NCBI GenBank assembly: GCA_027487575.1
Contig: JAIYDJ010000016.1
Location: forward strand, 107,868-167,363
DNA: 59,496 nucleotides
Direction of reading: 5' to 3'
Origin: Rhodobacter sp.
GTDB taxonomy: Bacteria; Pseudomonadota; Alphaproteobacteria; Rhodobacterales; Rhodobacteraceae
Within the stretch, counting starts at the first letter, position 1; each line of letters opens with the position of its first letter. Position numbers and translations under genes: made by a program. Positions 18,890 to 28,046 of this stretch are shown in pieces. Under the pieces are notes generated by a model. It was not told the origin of the DNA and ran no database searches. It saw only the letters and a list, made by a program, of their open reading frames with translations.

Positions 18890-20290
18890 ATGCCGAATGA
18901 TTACATCGTCAAGGATATTTCACTGGCAGAATTCGGCCGCAAGGAACTGGTGATTGCCGAGACAGAGATGCCGGGCCTGATGGCCTGCCGCGAGGAATTC
19001 GGGGACAGCAAGCCGCTGACGGGTGCAAAGATCGCCGGATCGCTGCACATGACGATCCAGACGGGCGTCCTGATCGAGACGCTGCGCGCGCTGGGCGCGG
19101 ATGTCCGCTGGGCGTCGTGCAACATCTTTTCGACCCAGGACCACGCGGCAGCGGCCATCGCGGCCAGCGGCACGCCCGTGTTCGCGATCAAGGGCGAAAC
19201 GCTGGAAGACTACTGGGATTACACCGACCGCATCTTCCACTTCGGCGGCGAGGGTGGCACCTGCAACATGATCCTTGATGATGGCGGCGATGCCACGATG
19301 TATGTCCTGATCGGCGCGCGGGTCGAGGCGGGAGAGACGGAGATCATCGAAGTGCCGACGTCCGACGAGGAAGTCTGCCTGTTCAACCAGATCAAGAAGC
19401 GGCTGAAAGCCTCGCCCGGCTGGTTCACCGCCCAACGCGCCGCGATCCGCGGCGTGTCCGAGGAAACGACGACCGGCGTGCACCGTCTGTACGAGTTGCA
19501 CAAGAAAGGTCGCCTGCCGTTTCCGGCGATCAACGTCAACGACTCGGTCACCAAGTCGAAATTCGACAACAAGTACGGCTGCAAGGAATCGCTGGTTGAC
19601 GGCATCCGCCGCGCGACTGACACGATGATGGCGGGCAAGGTCGCGGTTGTTTGCGGCTATGGCGATGTGGGAAAGGGATCTGCCGCGTCGCTGCAGGGCG
19701 CGGGCGCGCGCGTCAAGGTGACCGAAGTCGATCCGATCTGCGCGCTGCAGGCCGCGATGGACGGGTTCGAGGTGGTTCTGCTGGAGGATGTGGTCGCATC
19801 GGCCGACATCTTCATCACCACCACCGGCAACAAGGACGTCATCCGCATCGAGCATATCCGCGAGATGAAGGACATGGCGATCGTCGGCAACATCGGCCAC
19901 TTCGACAACGAAATCCAGGTCGCCGCGCTGAAGAACCACAAGTGGACCAACATCAAGGAACAGGTGGACATGATCGAGATGCCGAACGGCAACCGGATCA
20001 TCCTGCTGTCCGAAGGTCGCCTGCTGAACCTTGGCAACGCCACGGGCCACCCGTCCTTCGTGATGTCGGCGTCCTTCACCAATCAGGTTCTGGCGCAGAT
20101 CGAACTCTGGACCAAGGCGGCAGACTATCCGCCGGGCGTCTACATCCTGCCCAAGGCGCTGGACGAAAAGGTGGCCCGCCTGCACCTGAAGAAGATCGGG
20201 GTCAAGCTGACCGAACTGCGCAAGGATCAGGCTGACTATATCGGCGTCAAGGTGGAAGGCCCGTTCAAGTCCGAACACTACCGCTATTGA
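18890..20290 (+). CDS. ahcY: S-adenosylhomocysteine hydrolase
   Basis: AhcY reversibly cleaves S-adenosylhomocysteine to adenosine and homocysteine and relieves product inhibition of methyltransferases. The 466-residue protein shows [39 protein letters not shown] and the NAD loop [18 protein letters not shown], and ends in [13 protein letters not shown] as the family does. AAGGAG lies shortly before ATG 18890. An in-frame ATG at 18848 is possible but lacks a good ribosome site. In R. capsulatus the reg/hvr locus also adjoins ahcY. Confidence 0.96.
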   Translation: MPNDYIVKDISLAEFGRKELVIAETEMPGLMACREEFGDSKPLTGAKIAGSLHMTIQTGVLIETLRALGADVRWASCNIFSTQDHAAAAIAASGTPVFAIKGETLEDYWDYTDRIFHFGGEGGTCNMILDDGGDATMYVLIGARVEAGETEIIEVPTSDEEVCLFNQIKKRLKASPGWFTAQRAAIRGVSEETTTGVHRLYELHKKGRLPFPAINVNDSVTKSKFDNKYGCKESLVDGIRRATDTMMAGKVAVVCGYGDVGKGSAASLQGAGARVKVTEVDPICALQAAMDGFEVVLLEDVVASADIFITTTGNKDVIRIEHIREMKDMAIVGNIGHFDNEIQVAALKNHKWTNIKEQVDMIEMPNGNRIILLSEGRLLNLGNATGHPSFVMSASFTNQVLAQIELWTKAADYPPGVYILPKALDEKVARLHLKKIGVKLTELRKDQADYIGVKVEGPFKSEHYRY

Positions 20291-20333
20291 CTGGCCCGTG
20301 GTCGCTTCCCTGCGGGGCCTGGGTTTTGGTGAC

Positions 20334-20354
20334 GGGGGGCAGGCTCTGCCCCCC
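20334..20354. terminator. Bidirectional hairpin terminator between ahcY and the ATP-grasp operon
   Basis: A perfect nine-base-pair stem of GGGGGGCAG and its complement with a three-base loop lies between the two convergent stops. The following T tract is short. Confidence 0.6.
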
Positions 20355-20373
20355 TTCCCATTTGATCGCGCGT

Positions 20374-21423
20374 TTACCGGGCCGCTGACGCCAGCGCGTC
20401 TGAAAGCTGGTCTTTGACAGGGTGCAGCCCGTCAGGCAGACCGCGAACGGCGGCCCAGTCCGCCGGTGTGCGGATCAGCCGATCCAGCGCGACCTGCGCT
20501 GGTGTCTGCAACAGCGCCCTGCGCGCCTTGTCGTGGTCAGAACGGCCCGGTCTTTCGGGAAAGAAGGCAGCCATCGCCGCATTGCATTCGAACAGCACAT
20601 AGCGCCCGCGTTCGACGTCGACCCCCACATCCAGACCACAGAAGTCGAGCCCGATCCGTGCCGCGATCTGGGTGCAGGCATGTCGGAACACCGGGCAAAC
20701 GTCCAGTTGCGCGACGATCTGCAACTCGGAATCATCGGCAAGACGCCCGGTGCCGCGGTTGTGCACCATCCATTGCGACGCTGATTTGACATGCCGCACA
20801 AAGGCCCTGCCCCCGATGAACAGGACGCGGGCCTTTTGGTAAACCCCTTGCGCGGTTGCAAAATCCACGAACTGGGTCATGAACTGCGGTGCGCCGACCC
20901 AGGTGCTGTTGGCGGCCTTTGTCCAGCCTTCGGCCCCATCGACGCGCAAAAGGCCGGTCCCGCCTTGCTGCCCCGCCGGACGCACCAGCACCGGAAAGTG
21001 GAAACCGCCTTGCGCAAACGCGGACGCAAAGTCATCCGCGGAGTGCGGCACGAAGCGGACCGTGGCAGGAACCACAAGCCCCTGTACCCCGTCCAAGGCC
21101 GCAGCCGAAAGATCTCGTCGGGTTCTGGCAACAGCGCGGGGGTGATTGAAGACAGGAATGCCGTCCAGTGCCACATCGTGCCAAGCCAGCCCGTGGGCAT
21201 ACATTTCGGCATCGGCCAACAGGTTGACCGCCCACGGGCGCTTGCGGACCGGTGGCAGCATGCCGTCTGCCCAGACCATGCGAGCGTTTTCGTCAAGCCA
21301 GCGCGTTGTTTCCCCTGGCAGGATCAGACAGTTTTCACTGCGAATTCTGGGGCGTCCCTTGGCGTCAGGCTGCACCAGAACGCGGCCATCCCCCGGAAGG
21401 GCCATCAACATCAGACCTGTCAT
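20374..21423 (-). CDS. ATP-grasp family protein, intact copy
   Basis: A 349-residue protein that keeps the features of an ATP-grasp ligase: a glycine-rich nucleotide loop FPVLVRPAGQQGGTGLLRV, the central VLFIGGRAFVRHV strands, and metal-binding acidic residues in FCGLDVGVD and YVLFECNAAM. The N-terminal half carries VFNHPRAVARTRRD and LQGL-like GVQGLVVPATVRFVP, which recur in the adjacent upstream gene, so the two are tandem paralogs. The stop of the upstream paralog overlaps its start by 4 bases. ATP-grasp enzymes join a carboxylate to an amine, thiol or hydroxyl; the substrate here is unknown. Confidence 0.75.
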   Translation of the reverse strand: MTGLMLMALPGDGRVLVQPDAKGRPRIRSENCLILPGETTRWLDENARMVWADGMLPPVRKRPWAVNLLADAEMYAHGLAWHDVALDGIPVFNHPRAVARTRRDLSAAALDGVQGLVVPATVRFVPHSADDFASAFAQGGFHFPVLVRPAGQQGGTGLLRVDGAEGWTKAANSTWVGAPQFMTQFVDFATAQGVYQKARVLFIGGRAFVRHVKSASQWMVHNRGTGRLADDSELQIVAQLDVCPVFRHACTQIAARIGLDFCGLDVGVDVERGRYVLFECNAAMAAFFPERPGRSDHDKARRALLQTPAQVALDRLIRTPADWAAVRGLPDGLHPVKDQLSDALASAAR

Positions 21424-22403
21424 GTCGGGGCACCCGGAATGACGTCTGGCAATCTGGCCCCAAGCCCCGGAGGCATCCGCCAGCTTGCGCTGTCGGCCAG
21501 CAAGGCGGAAGCCGTCGGCTTCAGCGCCTCGGCAACCCGCCCTGCCGCGCGGTCAAAATCCGACCCTTCCTTTGGGCGCGGTTCGGGCAGTCCGGCAAAG
21601 ACACGGTCCAGAACCGGGCCGCCGGGTTCAAGACGAACGATCAGTGTCCAGATGTCCAACGGAAGACACGCGCAAGCCAGTGCCGACAGACGCTGCGCGA
21701 AATCGGGTGCGACCGGCGGCGGCAAGACCGAAGTCGGCGTCGGGTCCGCATCAAAAACCTCTGCCCGCACCGTGCGCCCCACAATGCCCAGCATCATCCG
21801 CCAGCGGACTTCTGACGCGTCCGCCTGTTCCATCACCCACGCCCGCCGCGCCCAGGGTTGGCGTCGCAGTGTCGCCCAGTCCGACGGCGCCTTTATGCGC
21901 ATGGAGTCGTCCGGGTGGGCTGCTTCGGGGGTCAGCCGTACCGGATAGGAAAACCCCGATGTCGCAAATGCCAGTTCAAAGGCATCAGCAGACGCCGTGA
22001 CAAAGCGCAGGGCAGGCGGCACCCGCAGCCCCTGCAACGGGCGAAACACGATTTCCGCCGCATCGCGCCGCGTCATCGTGACGGCACGCGGATGGTTGAG
22101 AATGCCGGTGTCGGGGCGAAGAGACTTTTCCAATGCCGCCAGACCCAGTTCACAGGCGTCAGGTGCCGCGCAAAGATTCACGACCCGGCGCACCCCGGCC
22201 GGCAGCGTCAGGTCCTGTCCCGGGCAAAACCAGATCTCGTCCCAGCGCGCCGACCGCCGGTCGGTCAGAGGGATGGGGTTCCAGTGGCCGGGCAGATGCA
22301 AGACGGGTGTGCCCCCGGGGCCGATGCTTGCGTCAAGGCGGCGGGTGTCCGGAATCGCTCTGAACAACGCGCCAGAGGGGTGAGAACCGCTCACCGTCGG
22401 CAC
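21420..22403 (-). CDS. ATP-grasp-like paralog with a degenerate nucleotide loop
   Basis: A 327-residue homolog of the neighbouring ATP-grasp protein. The shared block is ILNHPRAVTMTRRD followed by LQGLRVPPALRFV and an alternating pattern ending at FSYPVRLTPEAAHPDD. The glycine-rich loop is absent (PEAAHPDDSM in place of PAGQQGGTG), and the C-terminal acidic ligands are not obvious (VRLEPGGPVLDRV). It is therefore probably not catalytic alone and may be a pseudoenzyme partner or carrier-recognition subunit. It overlaps the methyltransferase gene by 13 bases and the intact paralog by 4 bases. The function is unknown. Confidence 0.65.
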   Translation of the reverse strand: MPTVSGSHPSGALFRAIPDTRRLDASIGPGGTPVLHLPGHWNPIPLTDRRSARWDEIWFCPGQDLTLPAGVRRVVNLCAAPDACELGLAALEKSLRPDTGILNHPRAVTMTRRDAAEIVFRPLQGLRVPPALRFVTASADAFELAFATSGFSYPVRLTPEAAHPDDSMRIKAPSDWATLRRQPWARRAWVMEQADASEVRWRMMLGIVGRTVRAEVFDADPTPTSVLPPPVAPDFAQRLSALACACLPLDIWTLIVRLEPGGPVLDRVFAGLPEPRPKEGSDFDRAAGRVAEALKPTASALLADSASWRMPPGLGARLPDVIPGAPT

Positions 22404-23269
22404 AGTACGATTTCATGCCGCGGACGCTTTGCCGTCTCTGCCTTGGGTCCCATGGGCGACACCACCGTCGTATCGTGGCTTGCGTCGAGCGAAAGAACCT
22501 TCATCCCGGCGACGGCCACCGCCTGATGAAAGTCGGCAAGTCCCATCCGGTGCCGCTGCCCCGTCAAATTCCAGAGCTTGTCCGCCGCCTCCAGGAACGC
22601 TCTGCTCTCCACCTCGGACACGCCCTTGCACTCCAGCCTGTGCGCAAGGTCCGCATGACGCCGCTGACGCTCGGTCGGGTCGGGCCAGGCCGGGGCCATT
22701 CCCGATCGGGCGACCATTCGTTCGCTTAGCAGGATACGCCCTTGGGGTTGCAGCAACCGTGCCCAGTTTTCCAGAAGCGCGAGTCGCCGGTCCGGCGGAA
22801 CATAGGGGATGAAGCTGTGCGATATCACCGCATCGACCGGGGCCGTATCGACCAAAACGGCATCACCCTGGATGAACTCGGCCGAAACCCTTATCAGGGT
22901 CAGATACATCCGCTGCTGCATCAGCGTCGTGTTGCAGCGGTCGACAATGACAAATTCCGGCTCGATACCCAGCGGCATCAGCGCCTGAACCAGCATTGCG
23001 GCCACTCCGGTATCGGCAGCGCCTGAAATCAGAAGGCGCAAGCGCGACTTCCCCAGTTCTTCGGCCAACCGCCCCAGTTCACGGCGAAAGAAGGTCAGGC
23101 CAAGCGGCAAGGCACCGTCGGCTTCATAGTGGCGCACCAAACTCCACCCGCGGTGGTAGTTCAGGCAACCGTGCGCCGGGTTGCACAGGAAGGGCGCAAA
23201 ATCATAGGCGAGACGGGACAAAAGGGCGAGCGGCTCTTGCCGGTGGTGCACATGCGTAGCGTCTGACAT
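22391..23269 (-). CDS. Class I SAM-dependent methyltransferase-like protein
   Basis: A 292-residue protein with a Rossmann-type core. LRLLISGAADTGVAAMLVQAL looks like motif I, EFVIVDRCNTTLMQQ like the acidic end of strand two, and FIQGDAVLVDTAPVDAVISH like the following motifs, with LLQPQGRILLSERMV as post-motif III. It is the first gene of a minus-strand operon with the two ATP-grasp paralogs, overlapping the next gene by 13 bases. Methylation of a product or precursor made by the ATP-grasp partner is plausible but not shown. Confidence 0.7.
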   Translation of the reverse strand: MSDATHVHHRQEPLALLSRLAYDFAPFLCNPAHGCLNYHRGWSLVRHYEADGALPLGLTFFRRELGRLAEELGKSRLRLLISGAADTGVAAMLVQALMPLGIEPEFVIVDRCNTTLMQQRMYLTLIRVSAEFIQGDAVLVDTAPVDAVISHSFIPYVPPDRRLALLENWARLLQPQGRILLSERMVARSGMAPAWPDPTERQRRHADLAHRLECKGVSEVESRAFLEAADKLWNLTGQRHRMGLADFHQAVAVAGMKVLSLDASHDTTVVSPMGPKAETAKRPRHEIVLCRR

Positions 23270-23696
23270 CCAACCGTCCCGTCAAGTCTTGCCGATACCG
23301 TGTTAACGGTGCGACGGAAACATGACAACCCGTCCGCGACGATACCGGGTGCTGCGGGCCCTTCCCGGCAGTCCGTCCCACGATGAAAAACAACGGGATA
23401 CATCCCTGCATCCCCAAGTTCGAGGCCGCAGTGGCCAAAGCTTGCCGCAGGCCGGTTCTGGACGTGCCGAAGGGGAAATTGTCAGTCTTTTGCAGGTTGC
23501 GCGGCGGGGAGTGCAGACAGCCTTTTCGCGCCTGACGCCCGCGCTGGCGGATGCACTGGTTTTGCGGGTGCGCAGGTATTCAGACCTTGTTCCTGGAATT
23601 GGCAGGAATGTGTTGATCAGACAACCCGTTTCCCCCAATGTTTATTGGCAGGAAGTGCTTTGCAGACCAGTTCAGACTGGCGGTTGGGGTTGCGCG
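23270..23696. other. Intergenic region between the methyltransferase operon and the MACPF gene
   Basis: This is 427 bases without a convincing gene. The MACPF reading frame stays open upstream from 23322 but has no recognisable protein signal there, and the membrane anchor begins exactly at 23697. A short inverted repeat ACCGT-GTTA-ACGGT lies at about 23298-23311 and could be an operator for the divergent genes. I could not identify a clear sigma-70 or sigma-54 promoter. Confidence 0.5.
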
Positions 23697-26600
23697 ATGC
23701 GTTTTTTTCTATCGATTTTGATCTTCGGGCTGATCTGCTTTGCCGCGATTCTGGGTCTGGCTGTTTCCGACAGCCGCCGTCCGTTTCCCGGCCCATCGAC
23801 AGACGTGCAAGCCGGACCGTGGGACGCGCTCTTGGCAGCGGTGTCGGGCGGTCAGCCCGGCAGCTTCGATCTGCCGCCCCTGCTGCATGACGCGGAAAAC
23901 CGTCTGTCTGCGGTCGATGCCGCTGGTCTGGGGCGATTGGGGGCTGCGCTGAAACCCCTTGGGGCGCAGCGTACGGCGATCACGTTCCAGATGCAGACAA
24001 AGACCGACCTGAGCCTTGAGGCGGATGTCACTCGCGAGCGGGACCGGATCAACGCGGCCTATGCCGCCGCTGCGCGCCCGGCGGGGCAGGCCGCCCCTGC
24101 GCTGTTGCTGACCGATGCGCCACCGGACCCACAGCCCTTGACCGACACGCTGCTTGCCCGCCTGACCATCAGCGCATCGCCAGACTTCCCGCTTCCGCCA
24201 ACCGATATCGACCGGCCCCTGTCACCTGTCCCGGCGGCTGCGCCGGAACCGCCGGACCCCGAGCCGTTTCTGGCGGTTGGCCCGTTTGAAAACCTGATCC
24301 TTGGTGCCTCGCTGGAATTGCCGGTGCTGGAATTTGCGCCCGGAACGGCGACCCTTCACCCCGGCTCGGTCGCAATGCTGCAAGATTTCGCACGACGCTC
24401 TGCCGAACAGGGCGCGGACCGGTTTCAGTTGTTTTTTGTGCCGCAAACCGCACTGGGCATCAGCACCGACGCAGATATCAAACTGGAAGCCGATCGGCTT
24501 TCCGCCGTGGCATCAGCCTTGGGGCCGGACTGGACCGGGGCGTTCAAGATCGCGTCCCCACCGGCCGTGCTGCCGCCGATGACCGATGACATGGCGCTTG
24601 CCGTCACATTGATGGCCTTGCCAGAGGCCGACCCGCCCGATTGGCTGCAAACCCCCGGCGCGCCGTCGGACAGCCATGCGCTCGGCTTTGCTGCAGGCTT
24701 GCAGGGCCGGGATTTCGCCTTGACCGACCTGCGGCTGCTGCCCTTCGAGAATGCCATGGTTGATCTCTGGGTCTCGCCCGAATGGAAATTCCTCAACGGC
24801 CATGACCCCACCCTGTTCGATATCGGCAGCGGCGGGCAGACGGCGATCAGCCTGCACATGCTGGACAACCGCGCAGGCCTTGCAGTCTGGACCGGTATCC
24901 CCGGGCTTTTCCTGTCGGTGCCGCATGATTTTTCCGAGAACCGCCCCTATCATGTGGCGCTGCTGGTCGAAGCGGGGAAGATGACCCTGATGGTCGATGG
25001 TTTCACGCTGGAGCCCACCCTTCCGCTGCTGCCCGGCCCGGCCGCTCCGCTCGTGATCCGGGTCGGGAATGATGCCGAAAACGTCTCACCCTTCATCGGG
25101 CGGATCAGTGCGGTTCGGATCTGGCACGAGGTGCCGCTGGCCGCCGATCTGGCCCGGCTGCGGGCGATCGACCTCGTTCCCGCAGAGGTCGATCCGCTTG
25201 CCGCTTCGGCCTCTTCGGTCATCTGGTGGAACGCGCAGACGGCCGAGACCGAAATGCGCAACCTGCCCGAGATCCTCACCCCGGAGGCGGGCTGGTATGC
25301 GCCGCTTGCCGAAAGCGATATCCGAATGATGAACGCGGATGCTTTTGACCGCGGGCAGGAAGTGCCGATGTTCTCGGGGATGCAGGAGGCATGGCAGGAC
25401 CGCAGCCTGTCGGTGGCCGCGCGCCCCGTCGATCCGGGCAATCCGGGGGCGTTTGGCGAAACCTCGGATGCGCAGTTGAACCCCAGCTTTGCCGTGCGCC
25501 ATGCCTTCCGGCTTGTGCCGGACCCCGGTATCGACCTTGCGGCGCTGCGCCGCCCGGTACCTGCGGATTCCGATTTTCAGCAGGCGCTGGCCTGGCCTTG
25601 GGGACAGCAGAATCGGGGGGTTCTGGTGCGGACCGACCGCCTTGGTGTGCTGTCGGTGACACTGACCAATTGTGCGACGTCGTCTCGGGTGGGTGACCGC
25701 TGGACCTGTCCCGATACAAAGTTCCCCGGCGAGACGCTGGTGATCTTTGATCCGGATGAATACCTGACCGGAATGGGCTGGCAACGCACCGACAAGTCCC
25801 TGCAAAACATGTATTTTGTGACGAACAAGCGGATCACTCCCTTGCTTGGCGCCCCTGCCCAGCAGGACGGAAGGGTGATCCAGACCTATGATGTTTTCCT
25901 GCCTGCGGGGGTCATGCCATCGGGCCTGATCGCCTATTACGACCGGGGCAGGGGGCGGCTGGTTGACTTCGGGCTGGACTATGACCCGCGCCATGCCCGC
26001 CCCGGCGTCACGCTGGTATCCGAAACCGGGGCCGCGATGCGCTTTGCCCGGCTGGGGTCCGACAGGCTGGTCAGCGCGGATGGAACGATGGGTCTGCTCG
26101 CGGGCTTTCCCGGCGCGGTGCCGCGCACCGACCCAGTGTTGCAGGTGCTGGACAGCGGTCGCATCCGGATCGACGGGGTACCGCATGACTTGATCCTGTC
26201 GCCCAGCCATGCTGCCACCAAGCCGGGAACCGCGTTCAACGACACCTTCGTATCGCTGTCAAAGGCGGTCAACCTGCAGGCCAACTACATCGGCTATGAC
26301 GCGGTCGAGATGGACCCCCTGCACCTGACCCGAACCGGCACGGCGCACCCGGTCTTTGCCATGCCGGATGGCGACAGCCGTGACTACTATGACGCCAACC
26401 GCATCTTTGTGCCGCGCGGTCTGCACTACTTTCCGGAATTCACCGGCAAACATCACGCCTCTGTCACCACGGCCGACACCTATTCCGAGTATTTCGACAG
26501 CTTCAGCGACACGGTCAGCTTTGGCATATCGGGAAAGGCGGCGCCCGGCTCGTTCAGCGCCAGTTCCACCATGTCGGGCGCGCGAAAATCCATCGCCAAT

Positions 26601-28046
26601 GCCAAGAACAGCCGAACCCGCGCGCTGTCGCGAGCGGTGTTCTATGACCTTGTGCTGGACCATCAGCACATGACGCTGGACAGCCTCTTTGCCGCCGAAG
26701 CTGCCACCCTTCCGGCCGAGGGCGATTACGACAGCTTCATCCGGACGTTTGGCACGCATTACCCGGTGGCCGTGGTCTATGGCGGGCTGGGGGTGCTTGA
26801 AATCGACGCGACCGAAACGATGCGCGAGCAGATGCGACAGAACGGGGTGTCGATCAAGCTGGAAGCTTCGGTCATGCTGGATGCCGAAAGCCAGACCAGC
26901 GCGTCTTTCGGCTATGAACACCAGTCCGAACATTCCGAAACCTTCCGCGATGTAATGGGCAGCCAGGTCGAGAATTTCTACTGGATCGGTGGGACGCATG
27001 CAGGGGCGTCCAATTCGGGCTGGACCGTGGGGACCGATGGCGTGGCACCGGTGCATGTGCAGTTGCGCCCGATCTGGGAGTTGCTGTCGCCGCTGCATTT
27101 CGGCGACCCGGCAGTTTACGGTCTGGCACGCCAGAAACTGCGTCAGGCGATCGACCGGCGCATCGCCGCCGCCGCCGCGAACCATCCCGGCGGGGTTGGT
27201 GAAGATACCTATGTCGTCGAGTTGCGCATCGACGGGGTGGCCTGCACCGCGGACCGCGCCAGTTCGATGCGCGAGCCGGGGCAGTTGTCCGCGACCGAGA
27301 TTTTCGGCGGGTTTAGCGGTTTGGGTCAGGTGGCGAAAAGTTTGGCGGGCGCGCGCGCCATCGCGCTGACCAGTTCGCCGGTCAAGATGTTTCCGATGGT
27401 CGGGATCGCGGTTTTCGATGGCCGACAAGGCATGCTGCGCAACCTCGTCGCGCACCAGATCAGCCAGACAGAGGATTACAAGCCGCTGACGGTGCAGTGC
27501 CCTTCGCAGGTAAACCTGCTGGAACGATCGCCCTATGCTGCCGACAACTCGCTGTTCCGGTTCCAGATGACCGGGGCCGACATCCTGTCTGCGCGGGCGA
27601 CCTACAGCGTGCTGGACCGGCTGGATCTGGAATCGCGCGTGTTGACCCCCCCGGTCGACTCCGGTGATCCCGAACTTTTCACCAAGGGTCTGCTTGCCGG
27701 GCTGACCATGGGCATCAGCGTGCTGGTGGACGAACTGACCACAGAGGATGGCTCGCTGCTGGTGCGGGCCACCGAAAGGGTTTTCAGGCCCGGCTACCGC
27801 GAGGTCAACCGTTCCATCGGTGGATCGCTGTGCGATGCGGGCAAGCCCTGCCCTGTCAGCACGACCGATCTTGACCGGCTGTCGGGCAAATGGTTCAGCC
27901 ATTCCGACTTCATGCCCCGCAACTGCCCCGAGGATCAGCGACAGGTGCGCCAAGGGCGTTTGAGCGTTCCCTCGATCGGACAAAGGTCCCGGCTTTACTT
28001 TTGCGAACCCCGCAGGGTCGATTATTCGTTGAGGGTGCTGCAATGA
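23697..28046 (+). CDS. Exported multidomain MACPF/perforin-like protein
   Basis: A 1449-residue protein starting with a signal anchor (residues 3-21, LSILIFGLICFAAILGLAV). Residues about 205-290 resemble a divergent OmpA-like module (FAPGTATLHPGSVAMLQDFA), and 328-485 a LamG/concanavalin jelly-roll (VDLWVSPEWKF, FIGRISAVRIWHEV). An uncharacterised Cys-containing region follows. From about 858 to 1170 there is a MACPF domain, with the signature YDSFIRTFGTHYPVAVVYGG, of which FGTHY is residues 1018-1022. The Cys-rich C-terminal tail (about 1360-1449) is compatible with disulfides outside the cytoplasm. MACPF domains oligomerise and insert into membranes. It shares ATGA with the kinase-like gene downstream. 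Target membrane and pore activity are inferred. Confidence 0.85.
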   Translation: MRFFLSILIFGLICFAAILGLAVSDSRRPFPGPSTDVQAGPWDALLAAVSGGQPGSFDLPPLLHDAENRLSAVDAAGLGRLGAALKPLGAQRTAITFQMQTKTDLSLEADVTRERDRINAAYAAAARPAGQAAPALLLTDAPPDPQPLTDTLLARLTISASPDFPLPPTDIDRPLSPVPAAAPEPPDPEPFLAVGPFENLILGASLELPVLEFAPGTATLHPGSVAMLQDFARRSAEQGADRFQLFFVPQTALGISTDADIKLEADRLSAVASALGPDWTGAFKIASPPAVLPPMTDDMALAVTLMALPEADPPDWLQTPGAPSDSHALGFAAGLQGRDFALTDLRLLPFENAMVDLWVSPEWKFLNGHDPTLFDIGSGGQTAISLHMLDNRAGLAVWTGIPGLFLSVPHDFSENRPYHVALLVEAGKMTLMVDGFTLEPTLPLLPGPAAPLVIRVGNDAENVSPFIGRISAVRIWHEVPLAADLARLRAIDLVPAEVDPLAASASSVIWWNAQTAETEMRNLPEILTPEAGWYAPLAESDIRMMNADAFDRGQEVPMFSGMQEAWQDRSLSVAARPVDPGNPGAFGETSDAQLNPSFAVRHAFRLVPDPGIDLAALRRPVPADSDFQQALAWPWGQQNRGVLVRTDRLGVLSVTLTNCATSSRVGDRWTCPDTKFPGETLVIFDPDEYLTGMGWQRTDKSLQNMYFVTNKRITPLLGAPAQQDGRVIQTYDVFLPAGVMPSGLIAYYDRGRGRLVDFGLDYDPRHARPGVTLVSETGAAMRFARLGSDRLVSADGTMGLLAGFPGAVPRTDPVLQVLDSGRIRIDGVPHDLILSPSHAATKPGTAFNDTFVSLSKAVNLQANYIGYDAVEMDPLHLTRTGTAHPVFAMPDGDSRDYYDANRIFVPRGLHYFPEFTGKHHASVTTADTYSEYFDSFSDTVSFGISGKAAPGSFSASSTMSGARKSIANAKNSRTRALSRAVFYDLVLDHQHMTLDSLFAAEAATLPAEGDYDSFIRTFGTHYPVAVVYGGLGVLEIDATETMREQMRQNGVSIKLEASVMLDAESQTSASFGYEHQSEHSETFRDVMGSQVENFYWIGGTHAGASNSGWTVGTDGVAPVHVQLRPIWELLSPLHFGDPAVYGLARQKLRQAIDRRIAAAAANHPGGVGEDTYVVELRIDGVACTADRASSMREPGQLSATEIFGGFSGLGQVAKSLAGARAIALTSSPVKMFPMVGIAVFDGRQGMLRNLVAHQISQTEDYKPLTVQCPSQVNLLERSPYAADNSLFRFQMTGADILSARATYSVLDRLDLESRVLTPPVDSGDPELFTKGLLAGLTMGISVLVDELTTEDGSLLVRATERVFRPGYREVNRSIGGSLCDAGKPCPVSTTDLDRLSGKWFSHSDFMPRNCPEDQRQVRQGRLSVPSIGQRSRLYFCEPRRVDYSLRVLQ

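Noticed and set aside
23640-23670. Sigma-54 promoter upstream of the MACPF gene
   Set aside because: TGGCAGG and TTTGCA are present, but the GG-to-GC spacing is wrong for sigma-54.
23322-23696. N-terminal extension of the MACPF protein by 125 codons
   Set aside because: The signal anchor begins exactly at 23697, and the extension has no signal or domain character.
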